Source: CAZHGD01 sp964531735
GTDB taxonomy: Bacteria; Armatimonadota; UBA10988
DNA: 33,645 bases
Direction: 5' to 3'
NCBI GenBank assembly: GCA_964531735.1
Contig: CAZHGD010000071.1
Location: 1-33,645 of the forward strand
Under the pieces are notes generated by a model that saw nothing but the letters and a program-made list of their open reading frames with translations, had not been told where the DNA came from and did no database searches. The position numbers were made by a program, and so were the translations under genes. Shown piece by piece: positions 25,563-33,645 of this stretch. Each line of letters begins with the position of its first letter. The first letter of the stretch is position 1.

Positions 25563-25568
25563 GTCGCG

Positions 25569-25597
25569 ACGATACCTGCTGGCGCGCTCGGGCTCAA
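25569..25597 (-). promoter_or_regulatory. promoter of the GH-A hydrolase gene
   Basis: On the reverse strand TTGAGC (25597-25592) and TATCGT (25574-25569) are 17 bases apart. Each matches four of six consensus positions. The start codon is 40 bases downstream. Confidence 0.45.
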
Positions 25598-25667
25598 GCT
25601 GGTCGCCACGCGACCCGGCAAGGTCCGCGGCCCGGCGCGGCGAAGCTGGGCCGCACAGGTGAACCCG

Positions 25668-28118
25668 ATGGCGTTGACGTGGCTGGTGATGGTGATGGCG
25701 CTGGCGGCTCCGGCGGAGCGGCACGAATGGACTTTCGCGCGCGACACGTCGGGCTGGCGGCCACGCGTGGCGACCGTCAAGCTGACGCGCGAGCCCGGCG
25801 GGCCGCGGCCCGAGAGTGCGGGCGCGCTGCACGTCAGCGGGCCCTGCGCCGAAGGCTGGAATTACGCGGCCAGCCCAGCGCGCCCGCTCACCGCCGGCAA
25901 CCTCTACCGTCTGTCCGCCTGGCTCCGCGTGCGACGACTCGGGCCGAGTACGCCGGCGCCGTTCCTCAAGTGCGAGTTCCAGTCGGCTGACCCCAAGCAG
26001 CTCGGCCGCGCCGTCACCGACGCCTACGATACCGGCCGCCTGGACACCTGGCAGCAACTCACCGTCGAGTTCCGCCTACCCACCGGCGGCAACGGCGCCT
26101 GGGTGGCTATCGAGAAGGGCACCAGCGCGCCGACCGAGGTCGATCTGCTGGTCGCCGAGGTGGTCCTGGAACGCATCGACCGCTTGACCGTGTACGACCG
26201 CTACCGGCTCTCGCCGCTGCCGGCGCCTCTGGCCGCCACCCGCGGCGTACACCCGCGGCTCTACGCCGACGAGGCCCGCTTCGCCGCGCTGCGCGAGCAG
26301 ACCAAGACCACGCACCGCGCACTCTGGGACAGCACCCGCACCTACGCCGAGCGTTTGCTGCGCAACGGGCCACCGGCCGACGGCCAGACCGATGGCAGTG
26401 GTGACGAGCAGCTCTGGCAGCGCGAGGTGGGCAACGCCATGCCGTACCTGGCCCTGTGCTGGCGGCTGACCGGCGAGCGACGTTGGCTCGACGCCGCCGA
26501 AGCCTGGGCCACCGCCAGTTGCGGCTACCGCACCTGGGGGCTGGGGCACATCGACGGCCTGGACCTGGCCACCGGGCACCAGTTGTTCGGCCTGGCGCTG
26601 GTCTACGACTGGTGCTTCGCCGATCTGCGGCCGGCCACGCGCGAGTTGATCAAGGCCACGCTGCTCCGGCGCGGCGGCGCCATGGCCGAGGCGGGCCTGG
26701 GCGGCCAGGCCTGGTGGCGCAACGCGCTGTTGCAGAACCATCTCTGGGTCAACGCGACGGGCTTGGCCGCCGCCGGTCTGGCGCTCTGGGACGAGCACGA
26801 GCCGGCGCTGCTGTGGGTCGGCTTCGCGCTCGACCGGTTCCGCGCCACCAGCGCCGCCCTCGGGCCCGACGGCGCCTCGCACGAGGGCGTCGGCTACTGG
26901 GAGTACGGCGTCGAGTACCTGCTGAAGTTCAACGAGCTGGCGCGCGCGCTGCTGGGCGTCAACCTCTACGATCGGCCCTGGTGGCGCCAGACCGCGGCCT
27001 ATGGGCAGTACCTGGCCACGCCGCGCGCCACCTGGACGCGCGGGAGTTGCATCGTCGATATCGCCGACTGCCCGCGCGGCCACTGGTACGGGCCGGACCA
27101 CTGTCTGCGCCGCCTGGCGGCCGAGTACCGCGACGGCCACGCGCAATGGCTGGCCGAGCAGATCGGCACCGCCGCAGTGGACGCGCCGAGCGCACGGTGG
27201 CTGAACCTGTTGTGGTACGACCCGCAGGTGGCACCGCAGGCACCGGGTGACCTGCCACTGCTGCACCACTTCGCGGACCTGGGCCTGGTGGCCGCGCGCA
27301 GCGACTGGAGCGGCCACGAGTCGCTGGTGGTGTTCAAGTGCGGACCGGCGCTGGGCCACGAGGCCACGGACCGCTTCGCCGCCGATCCGGGCAGCGGCCA
27401 TGTCCACCCGGACGTGAACCACCTGATGGTGTTCGGCGCCGGCGAATGGCTCGTGCGTGACGACGGCTACAACGCCAAGTGGACCGAGCAGCACAACACG
27501 CTGCTGATCGACGGCCGCGGTCAGGTGGGCGAGGGCCAGGCCTGGTTCAACGGCGCGCCGCAACTGGCGCGCAAGCTGCACCCGCGCGTCGTGGCCGCCA
27601 ACGCCGGACCCGAGGTGGACCTCATCGCCAGCGAGGGTAGCGCGGCCTACCCGCCGGCGGCGGGGTTGCAGCAGTACCGTCGTCTGCTGCTCTATGTGCG
27701 CCGGGCCAACGCGCTGATCGTCATCGACGAGGTGCAGTTGGCCGCGCCACGAGCGCTGGAGCTGCGCTTGCACACCGAGGCCCGGCCGGTGGCGGTGGCG
27801 GCGAACGTGGTCGAGGCCCGCGGGCCGGCGAGCCGGCTGCGCTTGGAGAACCTGTCGCCAGACAGCCGGCTGACCGTGGCGCCGACGCCGCTGAAAGGCG
27901 CGCACGGCCACCGGACGGCGGAGCTGCCCGGCGTGCGGCTGAGCACCACCGCCGCGCAGTGGCGACAGGTGACCGCGCTGAGCTGGTCGGCGGCGGGCGC
28001 CGCGCCGCTGCCGGTGACGGGCACGGCGCGAGGCGAGCGCTGGGTGTTCCAAGTCGGTCAGTGGACGTTAACCTGGCCGGTCGGCACCACGCAGGTGGAG
28101 GTGGCGTCGAAGGGCTAA
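25668..28118 (+). CDS. secreted heparinase II/III family polysaccharide lyase
   Basis: An 816-residue exported protein. Residues 1-15 form a short signal peptide. Residues 18-170 are a beta-sandwich carbohydrate-binding-like module (GWNYAASPARPLTAGNLYRL). Residues 190-500 are the helical (alpha/alpha) toroid of heparinase- and alginate-lyase-type enzymes, with QNHLWVNATGL (Asn357, His358) and GYWEYGVEY (Tyr410, Tyr413) as likely catalytic residues. Residues 520-800 are the heparinase II/III beta-sandwich domain with SGHVHPDVNHLMVFGAGEW (His578, His580). Together these fit a uronate-polysaccharide lyase. The start is the ATG at 25668, preceded by AGGTGA; a GTG three codons earlier is possible. 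The frame is open far upstream, but that region is antisense to the GH-A gene. M48 peptidase follows 16 bases downstream. Confidence 0.87.
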   Translation: MALTWLVMVMALAAPAERHEWTFARDTSGWRPRVATVKLTREPGGPRPESAGALHVSGPCAEGWNYAASPARPLTAGNLYRLSAWLRVRRLGPSTPAPFLKCEFQSADPKQLGRAVTDAYDTGRLDTWQQLTVEFRLPTGGNGAWVAIEKGTSAPTEVDLLVAEVVLERIDRLTVYDRYRLSPLPAPLAATRGVHPRLYADEARFAALREQTKTTHRALWDSTRTYAERLLRNGPPADGQTDGSGDEQLWQREVGNAMPYLALCWRLTGERRWLDAAEAWATASCGYRTWGLGHIDGLDLATGHQLFGLALVYDWCFADLRPATRELIKATLLRRGGAMAEAGLGGQAWWRNALLQNHLWVNATGLAAAGLALWDEHEPALLWVGFALDRFRATSAALGPDGASHEGVGYWEYGVEYLLKFNELARALLGVNLYDRPWWRQTAAYGQYLATPRATWTRGSCIVDIADCPRGHWYGPDHCLRRLAAEYRDGHAQWLAEQIGTAAVDAPSARWLNLLWYDPQVAPQAPGDLPLLHHFADLGLVAARSDWSGHESLVVFKCGPALGHEATDRFAADPGSGHVHPDVNHLMVFGAGEWLVRDDGYNAKWTEQHNTLLIDGRGQVGEGQAWFNGAPQLARKLHPRVVAANAGPEVDLIASEGSAAYPPAAGLQQYRRLLLYVRRANALIVIDEVQLAAPRALELRLHTEARPVAVAANVVEARGPASRLRLENLSPDSRLTVAPTPLKGAHGHRTAELPGVRLSTTAAQWRQVTALSWSAAGAAPLPVTGTARGERWVFQVGQWTLTWPVGTTQVEVASKG

Positions 28119-28134
28119 CGACGGGGAGCCAACC

Positions 28135-29055
28135 ATGGGCAAGTGGATTGCGCTGCTGTTGGTCCTGGGGGTGGGTGTGCTGCTGGTGGCCGTGGCGGTG
28201 CTGCCCGGCGGTCGCAGCCCGTTGAGGCGGGCGGAGCGCGAGGCGCGGCGGCAGGCCAAGTCGTTGCCGGCGCCGGCGGGAACGCCGGGCGGCGGCAAGA
28301 AGGACATCAGCGGCGACGACGTCCACAAGGCGGCTGAGATCTTCCACGACGTCACCCGCACCGTGGACGACGTGGCCGACCAGGTGATCGGCCTCAGTCC
28401 CGAGGAAGAGCGCCAGGTCGGTGCCGACGGCCATGCCGACGTGGCCAAGCAGTACCGCACCGAGACCAGCGGCCCGCGCCAGGCGCTGATCGAGCGGCTC
28501 GGGCGGAAGGTCGAGCCGTTCGCCAAGCGGCCGCTCAAGTACACCTACACGATCATCGTCGACAAGGTGGTCAACGCCTTCTCGCAGCCCGGCGGGTACG
28601 TCTACGCCAACACCGGCCTGCTCGACTTCATGCGCGGCGACGCCGAGGTGCAGTTCGTCATGGCGCACGAGATTGCCCACATCGAGCTGCGGCATTGCGC
28701 CAAGCAGATGAACTACTACGCGCGCGCCTCGCAGGTGGCTGGGGCCCTCGCCGGCCAGCTCGTGCGCATGGCCCACGCCATCATCGCCGTCGGCTACTCG
28801 CAGGAGCAGGAGTTCGAGGCCGACCGCTGGGCCTACCGCGCCATGCGCAAGCTCGGCTGGTCGCACGACGACTGCACCGCCTCGCTCCGCCGGATGCGCG
28901 ACAAGCTGCCGGGCAACCAACAAGGCGGCCAACGGCCGAATCCCGACGACGTGTTCGCGGCCACGGTGCATGAGCTGGACAACCACTTCCGCACGCACCC
29001 GCCGCTGAGCGACCGCGTCAAGCGCCTCGACGCGCTGCGCAACGAGGCGAACTAA
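28135..29055 (+). CDS. membrane-anchored M48 family metallopeptidase
   Basis: A 306-residue zinc peptidase with one N-terminal membrane segment (residues 3-23). The M48 core starts near residue 85 (GLSPEEERQVGADGHADV). The zinc site is HEIAH (His178, Glu179, His182) with the third ligand Glu226 in EFEADRWA. VNAFSQPGGYVYANTGLL is the usual substrate-strand motif of the family. This resembles BepA/LoiP-type periplasmic proteases that maintain envelope proteins. It lies 16 bases after the heparinase-type gene, so it is co-transcribed. The stop codon overlaps repeat copy B. No sign of damage is seen. Confidence 0.92.
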   Translation: MGKWIALLLVLGVGVLLVAVAVLPGGRSPLRRAEREARRQAKSLPAPAGTPGGGKKDISGDDVHKAAEIFHDVTRTVDDVADQVIGLSPEEERQVGADGHADVAKQYRTETSGPRQALIERLGRKVEPFAKRPLKYTYTIIVDKVVNAFSQPGGYVYANTGLLDFMRGDAEVQFVMAHEIAHIELRHCAKQMNYYARASQVAGALAGQLVRMAHAIIAVGYSQEQEFEADRWAYRAMRKLGWSHDDCTASLRRMRDKLPGNQQGGQRPNPDDVFAATVHELDNHFRTHPPLSDRVKRLDALRNEAN

Positions 29056-29197
29056 GCAGCCTGCCGGTGATGTTGTCCCGTAGCCGGGCGACCCAAGGGT
29101 CGCCCGGCTGCGGGCCACCAAGCGCCTACCGGGCAGTGACAGGGCGGGCACCAGGCCCCGTCCCTACCGGACAGGATCTCCGAGCGGCTACTTAGTC
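29054..29197. repeat. two-hairpin intergenic repeat, copy B
   Basis: The second copy of the element at 22699-22838. Its first hairpin is stronger than in copy A: GCCGGGCGACCC (29083-29094) pairs perfectly with GGGTCGCCCGGC (29097-29108). The second hairpin is imperfect (GGCGGGC with GGCCCCGTCC). It lies directly after the M48 stop codon and upstream of the SGNH operon, whose start is 86 bases further on. On the reverse strand the element begins GACTAAGTAGCCG, matching GACTGAGCAGCCG of copy A, where the TGA is the DUF1015 stop. Confidence 0.8.
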
Positions 29198-29283
29198 ACC
29201 ACGATCCACGACGCCGACGGAGGGCCATCGCCGCCGACGGCCAACCACTCGCCCATCAGCCCAGCCGGGCGAAAGGACACGTG

Positions 29284-30459
29284 ATGCGAGCGAGTGGCTG
29301 GATGATGATGGTGGCCCTGCTGGGGGCCGGCGGGACGGCCGCCGCGGAAGCGGGCGCGCAGCCGGTGGCGGAGTCGTTCTCCGACTTCATCATGCGCGGC
29401 AACCTGATGCGCAGCGCGAGCAAGTTCGCCGCCGGCGGGCCGGTGCGCGTGGCGTTCATGGGCGGCTCGGTGACCACGCAGCAGTGGCGTGAACCGGTGA
29501 TGAAGTACCTGCGCGAGCGGTTCCCGAAAGCGCAGTTCGACTTCGTCATGGCCGGTGTCGGTGGCACCGACGCCAACCTCGGCGCCTTCCGCCTGCCGCG
29601 CGACGTGTTCAGCCGCGGCCCCGTCGACCTGTTCTTCCTGGAGTTCGCGGTCAACGGCGGTGGCGTCCGCGCCATGGAGGGCATCGTGCGCCAGGCGCGA
29701 CGCACCAACCCGGCCATCGACATCCTGGTCACCTACTTCGCCAACACCGGCCACTGCGACGCCTACAACAAGGGCCAGGTGCCCGGCATCGTCAAGGACC
29801 ACGAGCAGGTCACCGAGCGGTATGGCCTGCCCAGCCTGTGGTTCTACCGGGAGGTGGCCAAGCGCGTGAAGAACGGCTCGCTCAAGTGGAAGGAGTTCAG
29901 CGGCGACGTCGTCCACCCGACCGCGCTGGGCTGCGACCTCTACGCCAAGTGGTTCGTCTCGTTCCTCGACCAGGCCTGGGCCGATATGTCACTGAAGCCG
30001 GCCGAGGCGGCCCTGCCGGCGCCCCTCGACCCGCTGTGCTACGAGCGCGGCAACTTCGTGCCGGCCGACGCGGCGACCATCCGCGGCGGCTTCAAGCTGG
30101 TCAAGCAGTGGCGCACCGAGAAGACCTGCAACTTCGCGCCGCCGGTGGACGTCTTGGAGGCCACCGCACCCGGCGCCGAGCTGTCGCTCAAGTTCGACGG
30201 CCCGGCCATTGGCCTGTACCTGATTGCGGGCTTCGACGCCGGCACCATCGAGTACACCATCGACGGCGGCGCGGCCAAGACCGTGGACCTGTTCGATATG
30301 CCCTGGTGCACCATGTTCCACCGCCCGGTCCACCGCATGTTGGCCGACAACCTGGCCGCCGGGCCCCACGAGCTGGTGATCAGGATGACGGACAAGAAGC
30401 ACGCCAAGAGCGTCGGCACCGCCATGCGGCTGCTGTGGTTCATGGTCAATGGGAAGTAG
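29284..30459 (+). CDS. secreted SGNH/GDSL-type hydrolase
   Basis: A 391-residue exported esterase-like protein. Residues 1-22 are a signal peptide. The SGNH domain carries AFMGGSVTTQ (block I, nucleophile Ser62), GVGGTDANLG (block II), LEFAVNGG (block III, Asn124) and DVVHPTALG (block V, Asp208 and His211), so the Ser-Asp-His triad is complete. The last ~150 residues form a beta-rich module (GAELSLKFDGPAIGLYLIAG, then GTIEYTIDGGAAKTV). Related enzymes remove acetyl groups from plant or bacterial polysaccharides. The ATG at 29284 has AGGA six bases upstream; a GTG directly before it is less likely. It begins an operon with a binding protein and a beta-helix protein. Confidence 0.9.
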   Translation: MRASGWMMMVALLGAGGTAAAEAGAQPVAESFSDFIMRGNLMRSASKFAAGGPVRVAFMGGSVTTQQWREPVMKYLRERFPKAQFDFVMAGVGGTDANLGAFRLPRDVFSRGPVDLFFLEFAVNGGGVRAMEGIVRQARRTNPAIDILVTYFANTGHCDAYNKGQVPGIVKDHEQVTERYGLPSLWFYREVAKRVKNGSLKWKEFSGDVVHPTALGCDLYAKWFVSFLDQAWADMSLKPAEAALPAPLDPLCYERGNFVPADAATIRGGFKLVKQWRTEKTCNFAPPVDVLEATAPGAELSLKFDGPAIGLYLIAGFDAGTIEYTIDGGAAKTVDLFDMPWCTMFHRPVHRMLADNLAAGPHELVIRMTDKKHAKSVGTAMRLLWFMVNGK

Positions 30460-30472
30460 CGGGAGGCCCGAG

Positions 30473-31516
30473 ATGTGCTATCGCTGGCTGGCGGCCCTGG
30501 TGCTCTGCGTCCCGGTGTGGGCCGCCACCGAGGCGCCGAACGTGTTCCCGGCCGGTAGCTTCGAGCTGCTGGACGGCGGCCAGCCGCGCGGCTGGAACCT
30601 GCTGCCCGGCAGCGCCGTGAGGACCGACGGGGCTAACCACTACCTCGAGTTCACCAACGCCGACCCGAAGAACTCGGCCTGGGCGATGGCGACGCTCAAG
30701 CTCGATCCCGAGTGGGGCTCGCTGCGCGTCAGCGCGCGCCTGCGCGTGGCCAACCTGAAGCTCGGCAGCGCCGGCTGGCACAACGCACGGCTGATCCTCA
30801 ACTTCCGCACCGCGGACGGCAAGGACGCCGGCTTCCCCGAAGGGCCGCAGCTCCGCGCCGACTCCGACTGGGTGACCCAGACGGTGACCGTCGACGTGCC
30901 TGCCACCGCGGCGACGCTGGCACTCCAGCCCGGGCTGTGGGGCTGCACCGGCGTGATGGGCCTCGACGACATCGTGGTCACGCCGGTGGTCAAGCCGTCA
31001 CCGTTCGCCGGGCCGCTGCTGCGGCTTGACCCGCAGCGCGGACTCGTCGAGGGCAGCTTCGAAACGCTGACCGACGACGGCCGGCAGCCGGTGGGCTGGG
31101 AGTGGTCGCCCGCGGCGCGGCTCATGGGCGGCGCGGGCAACCACTGGGTGCGGCTGACCAATCGCAACCCGCTGGCGGCGCCGGCCATTCGGGCCAACCT
31201 GTGGGTGCGGCCCGGCACCCGAGCGCTGACGATCAAGGTCCGGCTGAAGACCGCTGGGCTGAAGTGCGGCGCCGACCCATGCGGGCACGCCCGACTGGTG
31301 GTGTCGTCGCGGACCATCGACGACGAGCCGTTGGCGAGCGTCATCGGCCCAGGGGTGACCACCGACACGGCCGACTGGGCTGACCTCTCGACGATCGTCG
31401 CGGTGCCGCCGACGGCGCGGTACCTGGTGCTGTGGATCGGGCTCTGGCAAGCCACCGGTCAGTTGGACATCGACGACGTGCGCGTGCTGCCGGCCGCTGA
31501 GAAGGTGACGCGATGA
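30473..31516 (+). CDS. secreted protein with two tandem carbohydrate-binding-like modules
   Basis: A 347-residue exported protein consisting of a signal peptide (ending near VWAATEA) and two similar beta-sandwich modules. Module 1 (about 25-180) starts FPAGSFELLDGGQPRGWNL and ends GLDDIVVTP. Module 2 (about 190-340) starts LVEGSFETLTDDGRQPVGWE and ends DIDDVRVLP. The shared pattern suggests an internal duplication. Such CBM_4_9-like modules bind sugar chains. No catalytic domain is present, so the protein may anchor or present the polysaccharide for its neighbours. The ATG at 30473 has GGGAGG seven bases before. It lies 13 bases after the SGNH gene and overlaps the next gene by four bases. 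Confidence 0.8.
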   Translation: MCYRWLAALVLCVPVWAATEAPNVFPAGSFELLDGGQPRGWNLLPGSAVRTDGANHYLEFTNADPKNSAWAMATLKLDPEWGSLRVSARLRVANLKLGSAGWHNARLILNFRTADGKDAGFPEGPQLRADSDWVTQTVTVDVPATAATLALQPGLWGCTGVMGLDDIVVTPVVKPSPFAGPLLRLDPQRGLVEGSFETLTDDGRQPVGWEWSPAARLMGGAGNHWVRLTNRNPLAAPAIRANLWVRPGTRALTIKVRLKTAGLKCGADPCGHARLVVSSRTIDDEPLASVIGPGVTTDTADWADLSTIVAVPPTARYLVLWIGLWQATGQLDIDDVRVLPAAEKVTR

Positions 31517-33645
31517 GACGTGCTCTGCTGCTGTGCGCCGGCCTGGCGGCGCTGTCGGTGCTGTCGGCGGCGCCGCTGAAGCTCTACGTGGCGCCGCTGG
31601 GCAACGATGCCTGGTCCGGCACGCTCGCCCGGGCCAACCCGGACCGCACCGATGGCCCGTTGGCCACACTGGAAGGCGCACGCGGCGAGATCCGCAAGCG
31701 GCTCGCCGCCGGGCTGCGGCCGGCCGGCGGCCTCACGGTCGAGGTGCAGGCGGGCACCTATGAGCTGTCGCGCCCGCTGGCGCTGACCGCGCAGGACTCG
31801 GGGACGGCCGACAGCCCCATCGTCTGGCAGGCCGCGCGCGGCGCTCAAGTGCGCTTGGTGGGCGGGACCGTGGTGCGCGGCTGGCAGCCGGTGACCGATC
31901 CGACGGTGCTGGCGCGGCTCGACGAGTCGGCCCGAGGCCACGTGTTGCAGGCCGACCTGAAAGCACTGGGCGTGACCGACTTCGGCCAAGTGGCCAGCGA
32001 TCCCGACTGGACGCGCTCGGAGCCCGGGCTGGAGCTGTTCTTCGCCGACCAGCCGATGACCATCGCGCGCTGGCCCAACGAGGGCCTGGTCAAGATGGTC
32101 AAGACGCTGGGGCCGACGCCGAACATCACGCGCAATGGCCGCGAGGGCTGTGTCGAGAGCATCTTCGAGTACAGCGGCGACCGCCCGCAGCGCTGGGTGG
32201 GTGAGCCGGACGGCATGTTGCACGGCTACTGGGCGCTCGACTGGGCCGACCAGCGCTACCGCATCGGCTCGATCGACACGGCCAAGCGAGTCATCAAGCT
32301 CAACGGGCCCAACCACGCCTTCGGGTTCCGCGACGGCCGGCCCTACTACGCCTACAACCTGCTCTGCGAGCTGGACCAGCCGGGCGAGTGGTACCTCGAC
32401 CGCGCCCGCGGCCTGCTCTACTTCTGGCCGCCGTCACCGGTCGATCGGGCCAAGGCGATCGTCTCGGTCTTGCCGCACCTGGTGACCGTGCGCGACGCGA
32501 CGCGCGTGACGCTGCGCGGCTTCGCCCTGGAAGGCGCGCGCGGCGACCTGGTCACCATCAGCGGCGGCCAGGGCGTGCAGGTGATCGGCTGCACCCTCCG
32601 CAACGGCGGTGGCTGGGCAGTCTCGGCGCACGGCGGCACGAACCACCGCGTGGCCGGTTGCGACATCTACCAACTGGCCATGGGCGGTGTGGCGATGTCG
32701 GGCGGCGACCGCCCGACGCTGACGCCCTCCGGCCACGTGGCCGAAAACAACCACATTCACCACTACAGCCGCTGGAAGCCGGTCTACCGGCCCGGCGTGT
32801 CGGTCAGCGGCGTGGGCAACCGCATTGCGCACAACCTGATCCACGACGCGCCGCACATGGCCGTCGGCTTTGGTGGCAACGAGAACACCATCGAGTACAA
32901 CGAGATCCACAGCGTGGTCTACCACTCGAACGATGCCGGCGCCATGTACTGCGGCTACGACTGGAGCGCGCGCGGTCAGGTCATCCGGTACAACTATCTG
33001 CACGACATCTACGGCTATGAGAACCGCGGCTGCGTGGGGGTCTACCTGGACGACCAGTTCTCGTCGGCCCGCATCGAGGGCAACCTGTTCTGGCGCGTGC
33101 CGAACGCCGCCTTCATCGGTGGCGGGCGCGACAGCACCATCGCCAACAACGTCTTCGTCGACTGCAGCCCCGCGGTCCACGTCGACGCGCGCGGCCTGGG
33201 CTGGGCCGCTCACGCCAAGGAGACGCTGACCCAGCGACTGAAGGCGGTACCGTACCAGGCCGAGCCCTGGCGCACGCGCTACCCGCAGTTGCTGACCTTG
33301 CTGGACAACCCCGACTGCATGGCGCCGCAAGGCAACCTGATCGCGCGCAACGTGCGCTCGGGTGGTCGCTGGGACGACATCGAGCGCAAGGCGCGGCCCC
33401 ACGTGACGGTTCAGGACAACCTGACCGACGGGGACCCACACTTCGTGGACGCAGCGCGCGGCGACTTCCGCCTGAAGGACGACTCGCCGGCGTTCAAGCT
33501 GGGCTTCCAGCCGCTGCCGATCGACAAGATGGGCCTCTACGCCAGCGAGGAGCGCGCGACCTGGCCGGTGCGGCACACGGTGCGACCGGCGCCGGTGCGA
33601 CCGCCCGACGCCCACACCGCGCGCGGCGCCGCGCCAGTGGCCCGC
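31513..33645 (+). CDS. secreted right-handed beta-helix protein, partial (3' end outside the window)
   Basis: This frame starts at an ATG overlapping the stop codon of the binding-module gene (ATGA) and stays open for 711 codons to the right edge. The signal peptide (MRRALLLCAGLAALSVLSAA) is followed by LYVAPLGNDAWSG and TDGPLATLEGAR, the opening of many secreted parallel beta-helix (pectate-lyase-like) proteins. Beta-helix coils are visible from about residue 340 to 560, including VTLRGFALEGARGDLVTISG, GVSVSGVGNRIAHNLIHDAP and NENTIEYNEIHSV. Near the edge a linker rich in Pro, Arg and Ala begins. Such proteins usually bind or cleave uronate polysaccharides; catalytic residues cannot be assigned. 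Confidence 0.85.
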   Translation, partial: MRRALLLCAGLAALSVLSAAPLKLYVAPLGNDAWSGTLARANPDRTDGPLATLEGARGEIRKRLAAGLRPAGGLTVEVQAGTYELSRPLALTAQDSGTADSPIVWQAARGAQVRLVGGTVVRGWQPVTDPTVLARLDESARGHVLQADLKALGVTDFGQVASDPDWTRSEPGLELFFADQPMTIARWPNEGLVKMVKTLGPTPNITRNGREGCVESIFEYSGDRPQRWVGEPDGMLHGYWALDWADQRYRIGSIDTAKRVIKLNGPNHAFGFRDGRPYYAYNLLCELDQPGEWYLDRARGLLYFWPPSPVDRAKAIVSVLPHLVTVRDATRVTLRGFALEGARGDLVTISGGQGVQVIGCTLRNGGGWAVSAHGGTNHRVAGCDIYQLAMGGVAMSGGDRPTLTPSGHVAENNHIHHYSRWKPVYRPGVSVSGVGNRIAHNLIHDAPHMAVGFGGNENTIEYNEIHSVVYHSNDAGAMYCGYDWSARGQVIRYNYLHDIYGYENRGCVGVYLDDQFSSARIEGNLFWRVPNAAFIGGGRDSTIANNVFVDCSPAVHVDARGLGWAAHAKETLTQRLKAVPYQAEPWRTRYPQLLTLLDNPDCMAPQGNLIARNVRSGGRWDDIERKARPHVTVQDNLTDGDPHFVDAARGDFRLKDDSPAFKLGFQPLPIDKMGLYASEERATWPVRHTVRPAPVRPPDAHTARGAAPVAR

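Noticed and set aside
24258..25667. 470-codon upstream extension of the heparinase-type frame
   Set aside because: It is antisense to the GH-A hydrolase, has shadow-like composition, and the signal peptide starts at 25668.
26076..28052. Leftward open frame of 658 codons antisense to the heparinase-type gene
   Set aside because: Shadow composition and no family resemblance; the sense strand has clear domains.
29188..29253. Short leftward frame ending WIVVTK beside repeat copy B, possibly the tail of a lost gene
   Set aside because: Only about 22 codons are plausible and the frame continues into antisense of the SGNH gene; not enough to support a remnant.

Overview
This is a high-GC (roughly 70 %) bacterial chromosome segment with no phage, plasmid or rRNA signal. 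Core genes (dapF, a tRNA-Pro, a CAD-type dihydroorotase, lepA, a protein-isoaspartate methyltransferase) alternate with many secreted or cytoplasmic carbohydrate-active proteins. The mixture of a GHL10/DUF187 lipoprotein, a DUF4091/GH123-like protein, a WbsX/GH99-like protein, a heparinase II/III protein, a GSVT-type SGNH hydrolase and a right-handed beta-helix protein is typical of Armatimonadota and of the Planctomycetota/Lentisphaerota group. The sequence alone does not let me choose between them.

Layout. 1-1.5 kb: dapF (-), then tRNA-Pro(CGG) with a near-consensus promoter. 1.5-5.5 kb: a mandelate-racemase/muconate-lactonizing enzyme (-) divergent from an M81 (MlrC-like) metallopeptidase overlapping a dihydroorotase (+); a 37-bp dyad lies between the divergent starts. 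5.7-9.7 kb: leftward genes for a GHL10-like lipoprotein, a metallo-beta-lactamase-fold hydrolase and a PIMT. 9.9-12.9 kb: a large secreted DUF4091 protein. 13-14.9 kb: lepA with a clear sigma70-type promoter. 14.9-15.6 kb: an AbrB-Doc toxin-antitoxin module with a promoter and palindromic operator. 15.7-17.7 kb: a deacetylase-like protein and a secreted YVTN beta-propeller. 17.8-20.6 kb: a possible small secreted peptide, an ECF sigma factor fused to a degenerate nucleotidyltransferase-like domain, and a WbsX-like protein. 20.7-22.7 kb: a GH29-like protein (-), an orphan truncated secreted fragment (-), and a membrane-anchored protein. 22.8-25.5 kb: DUF1015 and a secreted clan GH-A hydrolase (-). 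25.7-29.1 kb: heparinase II/III and M48 peptidase. 29.3 kb to the right edge: an operon of SGNH hydrolase, tandem carbohydrate-binding protein and beta-helix protein; the last gene runs off the window.

How the genes fit together. The secreted proteins suggest a lifestyle based on complex, probably acidic or acetylated polysaccharides: lyase and beta-helix proteins cut uronate-type chains, the SGNH protein may remove esters, and binding modules attach to the chains. The M81, MR/MLE and dihydroorotase set looks like a separate peptide or ring-amide metabolic unit. I infer these roles from protein families; no substrate can be read from the sequence.

The least ordinary signals are the sigma-factor fusion, a ~140-bp intergenic repeat with two hairpins present twice, a 16-bp repeat that supplies the stop codon of one gene, a local GAGTC-rich island, a metal-ligand substitution (Glu to Gln) in the MR/MLE protein, and the dyad between the MR/MLE and M81 genes.
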